30,954 bases of DNA, from assembly GCA_023436605.1 (NCBI GenBank), contig JAEZIQ010000070.1, positions 1-30,954 on the forward strand, read 5' to 3'. The stretch comes from Actinomycetes bacterium (lineage in GTDB: Bacteria; Actinomycetota; Thermoleophilia; Solirubrobacterales; 70-9). This document shows positions 8,063 through 15,436 of this stretch, piece after piece; within the stretch, counting starts at the first letter, position 1; each line of letters begins with the position of its first letter. Under the pieces are notes generated by a model. It saw only the letters and a list, made by a program, of their open reading frames with translations, was not told where the DNA came from and did no database searches. A program made the translations under genes and the position numbers.

Positions 8063-8779
8063 ATGGCTGCCGGCAAGCAGCGTCGTCCGGGCCAGTTCCG
8101 GACGCTGATCATCCTCCTCGTCGCGGTCGGGGCTCTGCTGGTCGCCCTGATTGGCATGTCGACCCGCGAAGCCAGCAACGAGTACGAGGACATCCAGGGC
8201 GTGCAGGACATGCGGATGATCATCGGCGGTGAACGCCAGCTCGAAGATCGGCTCGGCTCGGATGACGCTCCGGTCCAGATGCAGGTTTTCCTCGATGCCC
8301 AGAGCGAGACCTACCGCGACAACTTCTTCGACACGATCCCGCCGCTGATCAGCGGCCCGGTCCGGAGCGGTGATCTCAAGCTGCTCTACCGCAACCGGTC
8401 ACTGACCCGCAACGCCACCGAGCTCTCCTTCTACGGGATCGAGGCGGCGATGAATCAGAACTACGGCTGGCAGTTTGCCTACCTGATGTTCCGCAACCAG
8501 GAACTGGCCAAGGAGGTCGGCCTCGACGAGGACTTCCTGACCAGGATCGCCGAATCGATCGAAAACATGGAGCTTCTGGAATGGAAAGAGGACTTCGAGG
8601 AAGGCCTCGAAGAGGGCAGCCAGATGAACGCCGAACTCCAGGCACAGGACCAGATTGCGATCGACCTGAAGATCCGCGACAAGCCCGCTGTCGTCGTGAA
8701 TGGCCCGAGCGGAACCGAGATCGTCCAGGACGCCCCCGACCTGAACGAGATCGAAGCTGCCATCGACAAGGTCCGCTAG
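8063..8779 (+). CDS. membrane-anchored DsbA/thioredoxin-fold protein lacking the CxxC motif
   Basis: A 238-residue protein with a basic N-terminus, one membrane segment (about residues 13-32) and an outside domain. The domain opens like a DsbA-family (Thioredoxin_4) protein: a Gly-Ser-Asp-Asp-Ala-Pro-Val motif, then a strand QVFLDAQ directly before the active-site position. In catalytic relatives that strand is followed by CPxC; here the residues are SETY (81-84), and there is no cysteine in the whole protein. A later KPAVVVNG segment fits the cis-Pro strand. I infer a non-catalytic binding or scaffold domain. Assignment to the fold rests on pattern only. Coupled to the small acidic gene upstream. 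Confidence 0.7.
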   Translation: MAAGKQRRPGQFRTLIILLVAVGALLVALIGMSTREASNEYEDIQGVQDMRMIIGGERQLEDRLGSDDAPVQMQVFLDAQSETYRDNFFDTIPPLISGPVRSGDLKLLYRNRSLTRNATELSFYGIEAAMNQNYGWQFAYLMFRNQELAKEVGLDEDFLTRIAESIENMELLEWKEDFEEGLEEGSQMNAELQAQDQIAIDLKIRDKPAVVVNGPSGTEIVQDAPDLNEIEAAIDKVR

Positions 8780-8814
8780 GCCTGACGGCAAGGTCTGGAA
8801 GGGCCGGTTTTCTG

Positions 8815-8820
8815 TAGGCT
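8815..8820 (+). promoter_or_regulatory. possible -10 element for tRNA-Pro
   Basis: TAGGCT lies 10 nt before the tRNA 5' end, a suitable place for a -10 hexamer. No convincing -35 is seen. Confidence 0.3.
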
Positions 8821-8830
8821 CACATCTCCT

Positions 8831-8904
8831 CGGGGCGTGGCGCAGCCTGGTAGCGCGCACCGTTCGGGTCGGTGAGGTCCCCGGTTCAAATCCGGGCGCC
8901 CCGA
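8831..8904 (+). tRNA. tRNA-Pro (anticodon CGG)
   Basis: The sequence folds as a cloverleaf. The 7-bp acceptor stem is CGGGGCG (8831-8837) with CGCCCCG (8897-8903), plus discriminator A8904. The D arm is GCGC-AGCCTGGTA-GCGC. The anticodon stem CACCG/CGGTG holds the loop TTCGGGT, giving anticodon CGG. The T arm is CCCGG-TTCAAAT-CCGGG. It closely resembles bacterial tRNA-Pro. The 3' CCA is not encoded, so it must be added after transcription. Confidence 0.96.
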
Positions 8905-8938
8905 TACTTCTCCGCCAACCCGTGTTGAAGTCTGTGCC

Positions 8939-8956
8939 CTCCGTCGTGTGACGGAG
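8939..8956 (+). terminator. possible hairpin downstream of tRNA-Pro
   Basis: A perfect 7-bp stem CTCCGTC/GACGGAG with a 4-nt loop lies 34 nt after the tRNA. No T-tract follows, so its role as tRNA terminator is tentative. Confidence 0.35.
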
Positions 8957-9058
8957 AGGCACCGACTTCGTACTAGCCGTGGTGGCTCGCCGATAGAGTC
9001 TGCTGAGGAGAGAGGTCCGGAAGTAGTCCGGAACACAAAAGAAAGTTTGAGTCGCTGG

Positions 9059-10882
9059 ATGCAGACATCAGGGGGCAGGGAAGATCGCCGGAGCCGGCGG
9101 TTCGCATCACTCACCGCGCTTCTTGGCGTGCTTTCGGCCTTCGCCGTCTCTTTGGCGATGCCCGGCGATTCGCAGGCCCTCACCCCGCCGCCGGCCGACA
9201 AGGCGGAGATCTTCTTCGTTAATGGCGGGCGGATCGTTTCGATCAAGTCCGACGGGACCGACCGGAAGGTTCTGACCCGGCGCAACGCGTCGATCAGGGC
9301 CTTCTCGAGGGTTTCGGATTCCGGTCCTCTGCCTTCACCTGACGGACAGACGGTGCTCTTCACCCGTTACGCCGATGATGCTCCCCGGAAGTCGGGGATC
9401 TTCGCGATCGATCGAAACGGCGGGGTGCCAACGAGGGTTTTCGGTCCACGTTCCGACCAGGTCGAGACCTACTTCTCTTCCGCGGTGGACTGGAAAGCCG
9501 ACGGTTCAAGGTTCTACGCCTTCAGATTCGGAATCGTCCAGAAAAATCAGTCCATAACGCTGAAGTCGGAACTGTTTTCCCTGAAGCCTGACGGGAGCGG
9601 GATCAGGAAGCTTTACGCAACCTCCGCAATCCTCGACCTCGAGAAACCTGGAATGCGTGACCTCTGGTTTCCCTACGACGCTTCGGTGAGCCCGGACGGA
9701 AAGACAGCCGTACTGGTCATGAGCGGAACGACCTCGACTTCCAAGGAGAGGTTGGCAAAGGTCGACCTCGCCACCGGCAAGCGCACCTGGCTCTCGAAGA
9801 ACGCCGGGCGGGCAGACCTCTCGCCGGATGGCAAGACCGTGGTCTTCTCCTCGGAGCGAGACCGGAAGAACAAGAGCTGCTCCGACGGTTACTGCTACTT
9901 CCAGAAGAAGCTCTACCTGATCAACCTCAACGGCTCAAACCTGCGTCCTCTCCTGCCGGTCAACCGGGAAGGCAACTACCAGTCACCGGACTTCTCCCCG
10001 GATGGGAGTCGGATCGTGTTCGAAGCAGGGAGCGGAGCCGATCGGAGCTGGTATGAACCGGAGATCTGGTCGGTGAAGACGGACGGTTCCTGTCTCACCC
10101 GGCTGACCAACGGTTCACCGTCGAGCAGCGAGCCCGTCTGGGGAGCCGGTTCGGAAACCGGCCCCGCGACCTGTGGCAAAACCGACCTTCGCCCCTTGGT
10201 CGAGGTGAACTACCCCAAACGGGCAGAGAAGATCCAGCCGAGACCGATGTGGCTGGGGCAGGAATACGACAACCTGCTGCTCTCAGACGTTCGAGTGCCA
10301 CACAGGACCCTCTTTTCCCGGTACGCCGACTGTGGTGTGATCAATTCGAAAGATTGCCCGGGGAACGTCTCGGTCCGGTCGACGTTCGTTTGTGCTGCCG
10401 GAATTGGTCTCGAGCTTGGCGGCGGCACCTACAGCGGAATGGAAAGGGTCCGCGGTGGTCTGATCGTGAACTTCGACCGTGGTTCCCGGGGAATCGGCAA
10501 TTCGACCCACCTGCTGACCGGTGGTATCGACGTGGGTGTCTTGGGGGATTGGCTCCCCGGCGCAAAAGCGGTACCGCGTAACTGGCGCCGGGCCGCGATC
10601 GACAACCTTCGCTATGTAGGGGCCGACGCGCCACCAGCCAGGTTCCGTGAGCCCGTGTTTGCGGCGCGGACCATCCGGCGTGCCCGTACCCTCCACCGCA
10701 ATTACCGAAAGCTCGGGACGCTGAAGAAAGCGGCGCTCGCGACCGGGCTATACGGCCCAACCGGCAAGGGACGGTGGCAGGTAACGATCTCCTACGATCG
10801 AAACGAAGCGGCGGCCTGGCTGCGCTTTGCCAGGGACCTCAGGAAGATCGGGTCGTTCAAGACCACCGAGTGCCGGGGATGA
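9059..10882 (+). CDS. secreted PD40/TolB-like beta-propeller protein, paralogue A
   Basis: About 607 residues from ATG 9059. A basic N-terminus (DRRSRRF) leads into a signal peptide with likely cleavage near DSQA. A beta propeller follows, built from TolB-type PD40 repeats with the SPDG motif (VSPDGKTAV, LSPDGKTVVF, FSPDGSRIVF). The last ~220 residues (about 10201-10879) form a separate domain that I do not recognise, with the pattern C-x7-C-x11-C after YAD, also found in the next gene. The frame is open back to GTG 8948, but that region overlaps a hairpin and would put 37 unlikely residues before the signal peptide; TTG 9047 is another possible start. The stop overlaps the next ATG (ATGA). 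Likely an exported binding protein; ligand unknown. Confidence 0.8.
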   Translation: MQTSGGREDRRSRRFASLTALLGVLSAFAVSLAMPGDSQALTPPPADKAEIFFVNGGRIVSIKSDGTDRKVLTRRNASIRAFSRVSDSGPLPSPDGQTVLFTRYADDAPRKSGIFAIDRNGGVPTRVFGPRSDQVETYFSSAVDWKADGSRFYAFRFGIVQKNQSITLKSELFSLKPDGSGIRKLYATSAILDLEKPGMRDLWFPYDASVSPDGKTAVLVMSGTTSTSKERLAKVDLATGKRTWLSKNAGRADLSPDGKTVVFSSERDRKNKSCSDGYCYFQKKLYLINLNGSNLRPLLPVNREGNYQSPDFSPDGSRIVFEAGSGADRSWYEPEIWSVKTDGSCLTRLTNGSPSSSEPVWGAGSETGPATCGKTDLRPLVEVNYPKRAEKIQPRPMWLGQEYDNLLLSDVRVPHRTLFSRYADCGVINSKDCPGNVSVRSTFVCAAGIGLELGGGTYSGMERVRGGLIVNFDRGSRGIGNSTHLLTGGIDVGVLGDWLPGAKAVPRNWRRAAIDNLRYVGADAPPARFREPVFAARTIRRARTLHRNYRKLGTLKKAALATGLYGPTGKGRWQVTISYDRNEAAAWLRFARDLRKIGSFKTTECRG

Positions 10883-12597
10883 CGAGCAGAAGCGCCAACC
10901 GCTGGATCCTTTTCGCTCTGACCGTCCTGGTCGGCTGGTCGGCGGCCGCATCGGCGACGGCTCTTTCTCCGGCCCCGCCCCAGGCGAAGGTCGTCTTCTC
11001 GAACGGTGGGCGAATCCTCGAAATGGGCGCCGATGGCGCCGACCGGGAAGTGCTCTTTGGCAAGAAAAGAAAGCCGAACAACGACGGGATGGGGGCCAGC
11101 GATCCGGCGGTTTCGCCCGACGGAGGGAAGATCGTTTTCAGCCTTCGGCGAAGGTTGAGCTACGAGACCGTGACCGACATCTGGATCATGAACTCCGATG
11201 GAACGGGAGCGCAGCGGTTGCTCAGGTCGACCGCCAGGGAGCAATACGGGGACCCGGGATTCACCCCGGATGGGCGGATCATCGCCAGCCTCTTCCGGAA
11301 GAGTTCGAAACACGCCGAGGCCCGCATCTTCACCATGTCCACCGAGGGCAAATCCCGTCGCGGGCTCCTCGTGCTCAAACAGAAGTCCCGTCCCTGGCGG
11401 TCCTACAAGGTGCTTGGCGGACCGGCCCTCTCACCTGACCGCAGCAAACTCCTCTACCTGGTCGGGTCCGAGTTCGACGGCATCTTCCAGGACTGGGGCT
11501 ACGGCGTGGAGCTTCGAGTCAAGGACCTGACATCGAAATCCAGCCGAGTGATCTCCGAGCGCTCGATGGGTGGTGCCTGGTCCCCCGACGGCAGTCGCCT
11601 CGTCTTCTCGGAAGTCGGCATCGACGGGGAAGAGGACTTCTGCTGGAACTTCGACTACTCCTGCTCCGACTACAGCCGTCTCCGGGTCAGCAGGCCGGAC
11701 GGTACCAGGGTTCGTGACCTGACAAGCGGGCAGGTCAACGAACGCAAGCCGGACTGGTCCTCGGACAACCGGATCGTTTTCGAGTCGACCCGCGGAAGCA
11801 GGCGGAACATCGCCGAGACGACCGAGGTCTGGTCGGTGCGACCGAACGGTCAATGTCTGACCCGGCTGACCAATGGGTCCCCGGCCAGCCTCGCTCCGGC
11901 ATGGGTCGACCCCTCGAGAAACGACACGGCGCCGACATCCTGCGGGGCGAGGCCACCTGGTCCCAACGTGGAGATGACCGCTGCCGTCGACCCGGCGTCG
12001 AGTGGCAGGCCACTCTGGTTCGGTCCGTCGTTGCGCAAGGTGCTCCTCTCCTACTCGCAAGCCGAAGGCAGGAGTTCCTTCAATTTTTACGGTGATTGCG
12101 GGGCCGTTTCCGCACGAGGATGTGGCCCCGAAGTCGTGATCTACAACGAAGACATCTGCGAGGCCAAGGGATATGCCCCAGGGATGATCGGCTCCGGCCT
12201 GGCCCAGCGGCAACGGGGTATCTGGGTTTTCCGGAGTCTCAAGCCGGGCCGCGAAACGCCGCCCTTCACGGTGGGCTTTACGGGCCGGACCGTCTTCTTC
12301 ATCATCGGTGGATCCGGAATTGGTGATCGCAAGTTGCAGAACAAGGTCGAGATCGACGCCCTGCGTTTCGTTGGTCAGGACTCCGCAAATGGAGATCTGC
12401 CCGCCCCGAAGTTCCCGGCCAGTGACATCAGGGATATGAAGCGGGTCGAGCGGGTGTTCGAGCGAACCGGTTCGGTGGCCCGCACCGCAAAGCTGCTTGA
12501 CAAGGGCCGGTACTTCGTTCGCAGCAATCTCAGGCTGGCCCGGGAATATGAAGCGGCCGGTGGTTACGAATCAGTCACCTGCAACAAAAAGGTTTGA
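10879..12597 (+). CDS. secreted PD40/TolB-like beta-propeller protein, paralogue B
   Basis: 572 residues from ATG 10879, which overlaps the upstream stop as ATGA and begins directly at a signal peptide (WILFALTVLVGWSAAASA). The propeller repeats with SPDG/TPDG motifs (VSPDGGKIVF, FTPDGRIIAS, WSPDGSRLVF) match paralogue A. The ends of both propellers share CLTRLTNGSP. The C-terminal domain (about 11971-12594) shares the C-x7-C-x11-C spacing, here starting YGDCGAVSARGC. The two genes are a tandem duplication that has diverged widely, probably acting together outside the membrane. Substrate or partner is unknown. Confidence 0.82.
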   Translation: MTSRSANRWILFALTVLVGWSAAASATALSPAPPQAKVVFSNGGRILEMGADGADREVLFGKKRKPNNDGMGASDPAVSPDGGKIVFSLRRRLSYETVTDIWIMNSDGTGAQRLLRSTAREQYGDPGFTPDGRIIASLFRKSSKHAEARIFTMSTEGKSRRGLLVLKQKSRPWRSYKVLGGPALSPDRSKLLYLVGSEFDGIFQDWGYGVELRVKDLTSKSSRVISERSMGGAWSPDGSRLVFSEVGIDGEEDFCWNFDYSCSDYSRLRVSRPDGTRVRDLTSGQVNERKPDWSSDNRIVFESTRGSRRNIAETTEVWSVRPNGQCLTRLTNGSPASLAPAWVDPSRNDTAPTSCGARPPGPNVEMTAAVDPASSGRPLWFGPSLRKVLLSYSQAEGRSSFNFYGDCGAVSARGCGPEVVIYNEDICEAKGYAPGMIGSGLAQRQRGIWVFRSLKPGRETPPFTVGFTGRTVFFIIGGSGIGDRKLQNKVEIDALRFVGQDSANGDLPAPKFPASDIRDMKRVERVFERTGSVARTAKLLDKGRYFVRSNLRLAREYEAAGGYESVTCNKKV

Positions 12598-12623
12598 GAC
12601 AAAAGTGTCTTAGGTGATACAAT
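12594..12623 (+). promoter_or_regulatory. sigma-70-like promoter of the tetR-MFS unit
   Basis: TTGAGA (12594-12599), an 18-nt spacer, and TACAAT (12618-12623) precede the tetR ATG at 12633. Only 9 nt separate the -10 from the ATG and there is no Shine-Dalgarno, so a leaderless transcript is likely. An imperfect GTGTC...GATAC dyad (12606-12620) overlaps the spacer and could be an autorepression operator; this is weak. Confidence 0.45.
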
Positions 12624-12632
12624 TCTGCCCGA

Positions 12633-13181
12633 ATGGATTCGGGTCAGGACAAGCTTTTTCATGATGTGGCGAAGGCGCTCGTGGTCAATCCCGGTGCCTC
12701 CACTTCCGGTATCGCGGAGGCGGCCGGGGTCAGTCGCGCCACGCTTCACCGGGTCTTCGGCGAGCGCGAGAAGCTGGTCGAGGCGATCTATAGCTGGCTG
12801 CTCGACCTCTGCGACCAGGTCTTCGACGAGGCCGGGATCGACTCCGGTGAAATCGAAGCGGCCTTCGATCGCCTGATCGAGGATTGCTACCCGCTCGCGC
12901 AGTCGTACTGGCTCCTGACCGCGACCCCGCGGCTGGAACGCGAACCGGCGATCGGTGACCGGCTGCGCAAGCAGGACCAGCGCCTCGAGAACTTCTTCGC
13001 GCGCGGCCAGCGGGAAGGGTACTTCCGCACCGACTTTACGCCCAAGTGGATGTCCTACTCGTTCGGCGGCCAGGTGATGAGCGCCTGGTTTCTGGTCGAG
13101 GACGGATACGCCGGGGAAATGGAAGTGCCGAGGCTGATTCGGGAAACCACTTTCGGCGGACTGACCGCAAAGGGGGACTGA
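12633..13181 (+). CDS. TetR-family transcriptional regulator
   Basis: 182 residues. The N-terminal helix-turn-helix reads STSGIAEAAGVSRATLHRVF (about residues 23-42), followed by the typical GEREKLVEAIY helix. The rest is an all-helical ligand-binding and dimerisation domain without recognisable specificity. The stop overlaps the ATG of the efflux pump gene (ATGA), so regulator and pump are translationally coupled. The usual role would be repression of this unit, released by a compound the pump exports; that is inference from context. Confidence 0.9.
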   Translation: MDSGQDKLFHDVAKALVVNPGASTSGIAEAAGVSRATLHRVFGEREKLVEAIYSWLLDLCDQVFDEAGIDSGEIEAAFDRLIEDCYPLAQSYWLLTATPRLEREPAIGDRLRKQDQRLENFFARGQREGYFRTDFTPKWMSYSFGGQVMSAWFLVEDGYAGEMEVPRLIRETTFGGLTAKGD

Positions 13182-14707
13182 TGGTCGAGACAGTCCCGTC
13201 ACACCCCCGCCGCTGGGCGATCCTCTCGGTGATCTGTTTTTCGCTACTGGTCGTGGTGATCGACGTGACCGTGCTTCACGTCGCCGCGCCCGCGATCTCG
13301 AGTGATCTCGATCCGACCGCGCTGCAGCTGCTCTGGATCATCGACGTCTACCCGCTGGTTGCGGCCCCGCTGCTGGTCGCTTCGGGAGTGCTCGGTGACC
13401 GGCTGGGCCGCAAACGCATGCTGATCGCCGGCATGGCCGTCTTCGGGCTGGCTTCCCTGGCCGCGACCTTCGCGCCGACAGCGGAAACCCTGATTGCTGC
13501 CCGCGCCCTGCTTGGCGTCGGTGGAGCGATGATCATGCCCCCGACCATGTCGATCATCCGCGATGTGTTCCGGGACCGGGACGAGCGGGTCAAGGCGGTC
13601 GGGATCTGGAGCGCGGTCAGCGCTGGTGGCGCCGCGATCGGACCGCTGATCGGCGGTTTTCTGGTCGAACACTTCTGGTGGGGCGCGGTCTTCTTGATCA
13701 ACGTCCCGATCGTGCTGGTGATCATCCCGATCGCCGCCCGGCTGCTGCCCGAAAGCCGGGCCGCGGAACCCCCACCGTGGGATGGGCTTGCGGTCGCTGC
13801 GACCGTGTTCGGCATCCTCGGGCTCGCCTACGGGCTCAAGGAAGGTGCGAGGTACGGCTTCGGGGATCCGAAAGTTCTCTTCTCGGTCCTCGCCGGCCTG
13901 GGTTGTCTCGGCTGGTTTGCCCGCCGGCAGCTCAGGGCACCACAACCTCTGCTTGATGTTCGGCTCTTCGCCCGCCGTGAGTTCACGGTCGCGGTCGGCT
14001 GCGTGTTCCTCTCCATGTTCGGCTTGGTCGGGATCGAGTTCTTCGGTGCCCAGTACCTGCAGCTCGTGCTCGGCCTCGAACCCCTTGAGGCGGCGGTCCG
14101 ACTGCTGCCGCTGATGCTCTCCACTCTGGTCGGGGGGCTGCTGGCCGCCCGGGTTCTGAGCCGTCTCGGTACCCGCTGGACGATCACCCTGGGCCTGGCC
14201 GGAACCGGTATCGGCCTGATCCCGATGCTGGCCCTCGGTCTGACCGACCAGTACCTGCTGCTCTGGCCGGGCTTCCTCCTGATCGGCTTCACCCTGGAGG
14301 TGGCCCTGGTCGCCGCCAACGACGTGATCATTTCCTCGGTCCCGGCCGACGAGGCCGGCCAGGCGGCAGCGATCGAGGAAACGGCCTACGAGCTCGGCGG
14401 CGGCTTCGGCGTGGCGGTGCTCGGCTCGATCCTCGCGATCGTCTACACCAGACAGATCGGACCGATCGAAGGCATCACCAGTGTCGGCATCGCCAACGCC
14501 GAGGAATCACTTTCCCGCGCCCTCGAGATCGCCGATCGCATGTCGACCACCGTCGCCGAGCCGCTGATCGAAACCGCCAAGCTCGCCTTCATGTCCGGGT
14601 ACCACACCGCGATCGGGGTTTCGATTGCCCTGGTCGGGGTCAGCGCGGTGATCGCCGCGGTGCTCCTGCGACCCCGCGCGAGTGACCTGAAGGCAGTGGA
14701 CCGTTAG
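13181..14707 (+). CDS. MFS drug efflux transporter, DHA2 (14-TMS) type
   Basis: 508 residues from ATG 13181. The protein is hydrophobic throughout, with about 14 membrane segments. The first segment carries the DHA2 motif VVVIDVTVLHVAAPAI. Motif A reads GDRLGRKRML (loop 2-3). The antiporter motif C is seen as SAGGAAIGPLIGG in segment 5. It belongs with QacA/EmrB-type proton-driven exporters of toxic organic compounds; substrate unknown. The open frame begins at 13046, inside tetR, but the real start is the ATGA overlap, immediately before a cytoplasmic head (MVETVPSHPRRW) and the first membrane helix. Confidence 0.92.
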   Translation: MVETVPSHPRRWAILSVICFSLLVVVIDVTVLHVAAPAISSDLDPTALQLLWIIDVYPLVAAPLLVASGVLGDRLGRKRMLIAGMAVFGLASLAATFAPTAETLIAARALLGVGGAMIMPPTMSIIRDVFRDRDERVKAVGIWSAVSAGGAAIGPLIGGFLVEHFWWGAVFLINVPIVLVIIPIAARLLPESRAAEPPPWDGLAVAATVFGILGLAYGLKEGARYGFGDPKVLFSVLAGLGCLGWFARRQLRAPQPLLDVRLFARREFTVAVGCVFLSMFGLVGIEFFGAQYLQLVLGLEPLEAAVRLLPLMLSTLVGGLLAARVLSRLGTRWTITLGLAGTGIGLIPMLALGLTDQYLLLWPGFLLIGFTLEVALVAANDVIISSVPADEAGQAAAIEETAYELGGGFGVAVLGSILAIVYTRQIGPIEGITSVGIANAEESLSRALEIADRMSTTVAEPLIETAKLAFMSGYHTAIGVSIALVGVSAVIAAVLLRPRASDLKAVDR

Positions 14708-14744
14708 GGTTCGGGTACCTGTCACGAACCTCAAGACCAGTCAC

Positions 14745-14750
14745 AAGGAG
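14745..14750 (+). promoter_or_regulatory. strong ribosome binding site of the SOD gene
   Basis: AAGGAG lies 9 nt before ATG 14760, clearly stronger than most sites in this window, in line with high expression of SOD. Confidence 0.6.
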
Positions 14751-14759
14751 TTCCGAAAA

Positions 14760-15359
14760 ATGGCATACGAAGTTCCCGATCTTCCCTACGCGTACGACGC
14801 GCTCGAGCCGCACATCGACGAAGCGACCATGAAGGTGCACCACGACAAGCACCATCAGGCCTACGTCGACAAGGCCAACGCTGCCCTCGAGGGCACCGAA
14901 TGGGCCGACAAGCCGGTCGAGGAAGTCATCGCCAACCTCTCCTCGCTGCCCGCTGACAAGCAGGGTCCGGTCCGCAACAACGCCGGTGGCCACTACAACC
15001 ACTCGCTCTTCTGGGAGATGCTGAGCCCGAACGGTGGAGGCGCCCCGTCCGGCGACCTCGCGGCCGCGATCGACGCCGCCTTCGGTTCCTTCGACGAGTT
15101 CAAGGAGCAGTTCAAGGCCGGCGGCATCGGCCAGTTCGGTTCCGGCTGGGTCTGGCTGGTCAAGGACGGCGACGGTGTCGCGATCGTCTCGACCGCCAAC
15201 CAGGACTCGCCCCTGACCGACGGCAAGACCCCGCTGCTGGGTGCCGACGTCTGGGAGCACGCCTACTACCTCAAGTACCAGAACAAGCGCCCGGATTACC
15301 TGGACGCCTTCTGGAACGTGGTCAACTGGGACTACGTAGCGGAGCGTTTCGCCGCCTGA
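14760..15359 (+). CDS. sodA: superoxide dismutase, Mn-type (Fe/Mn family)
   Basis: 199 residues, normal for the family. It converts superoxide to oxygen and hydrogen peroxide. The four metal ligands are present: His27 (KVHHDKHH), His81 (YNHSLFW), Asp163 and His167 (DVWEHAYY). Gly77 and Gln148 (TANQDSPL) are the pattern of Mn-using enzymes, so Mn is more likely than Fe, though cambialistic use cannot be excluded. No signal peptide; cytosolic. It has its own strong ribosome binding site and a factor-independent terminator just after the stop. It lies 52 nt after the MFS gene, so partial read-through from that unit is possible. Confidence 0.96.
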   Translation: MAYEVPDLPYAYDALEPHIDEATMKVHHDKHHQAYVDKANAALEGTEWADKPVEEVIANLSSLPADKQGPVRNNAGGHYNHSLFWEMLSPNGGGAPSGDLAAAIDAAFGSFDEFKEQFKAGGIGQFGSGWVWLVKDGDGVAIVSTANQDSPLTDGKTPLLGADVWEHAYYLKYQNKRPDYLDAFWNVVNWDYVAERFAA

Positions 15360-15385
15360 TTTCGGCTGCGAACAGGTTTCAACGG

Positions 15386-15420
15386 AAAGGGCGGCCAGAG
15401 TGGCCGCCCTTTCTGTTTCT
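15386..15420 (+). terminator. factor-independent terminator after sodA
   Basis: A perfect 12-bp stem (15386-15397 with 15401-15412; AAAGGGCGGCCA / TGGCCGCCCTTT) has a 3-nt loop GAG and is followed by the T-rich CTGTTTCT. This is the clearest intrinsic terminator in the window. Confidence 0.9.
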
Positions 15421-15421
15421 G

Positions 15422-15427
15422 TAGCCT
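15422..15427 (+). promoter_or_regulatory. possible -10 element of the lipoprotein gene
   Basis: TAGCCT ends 9 nt before ATG 15437, directly after the sodA terminator. There is no Shine-Dalgarno, so the transcript may be leaderless. No clear -35. Confidence 0.3.
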
Positions 15428-15436
15428 CACCGGTCC

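Noticed and set aside
8831..8904. tRNA-Pro as an attachment site of a genomic island
   Set aside because: No integrase, no repeat of the tRNA 3' end and no shift in base composition were seen in the following genes.
8948..9058. N-terminal extension of PD40 paralogue A from GTG 8948
   Set aside because: The GTG lies in the loop of a hairpin and the extension would place 37 polar residues before the signal peptide; ATG 9059 fits better.
14708..14730. GGTTCG/CGAACC inverted repeat before sodA as an operator or terminator
   Set aside because: Only 6 bp with an 11-nt gap, no T-tract, and no known regulator site that fits; chance is likely at this GC content.
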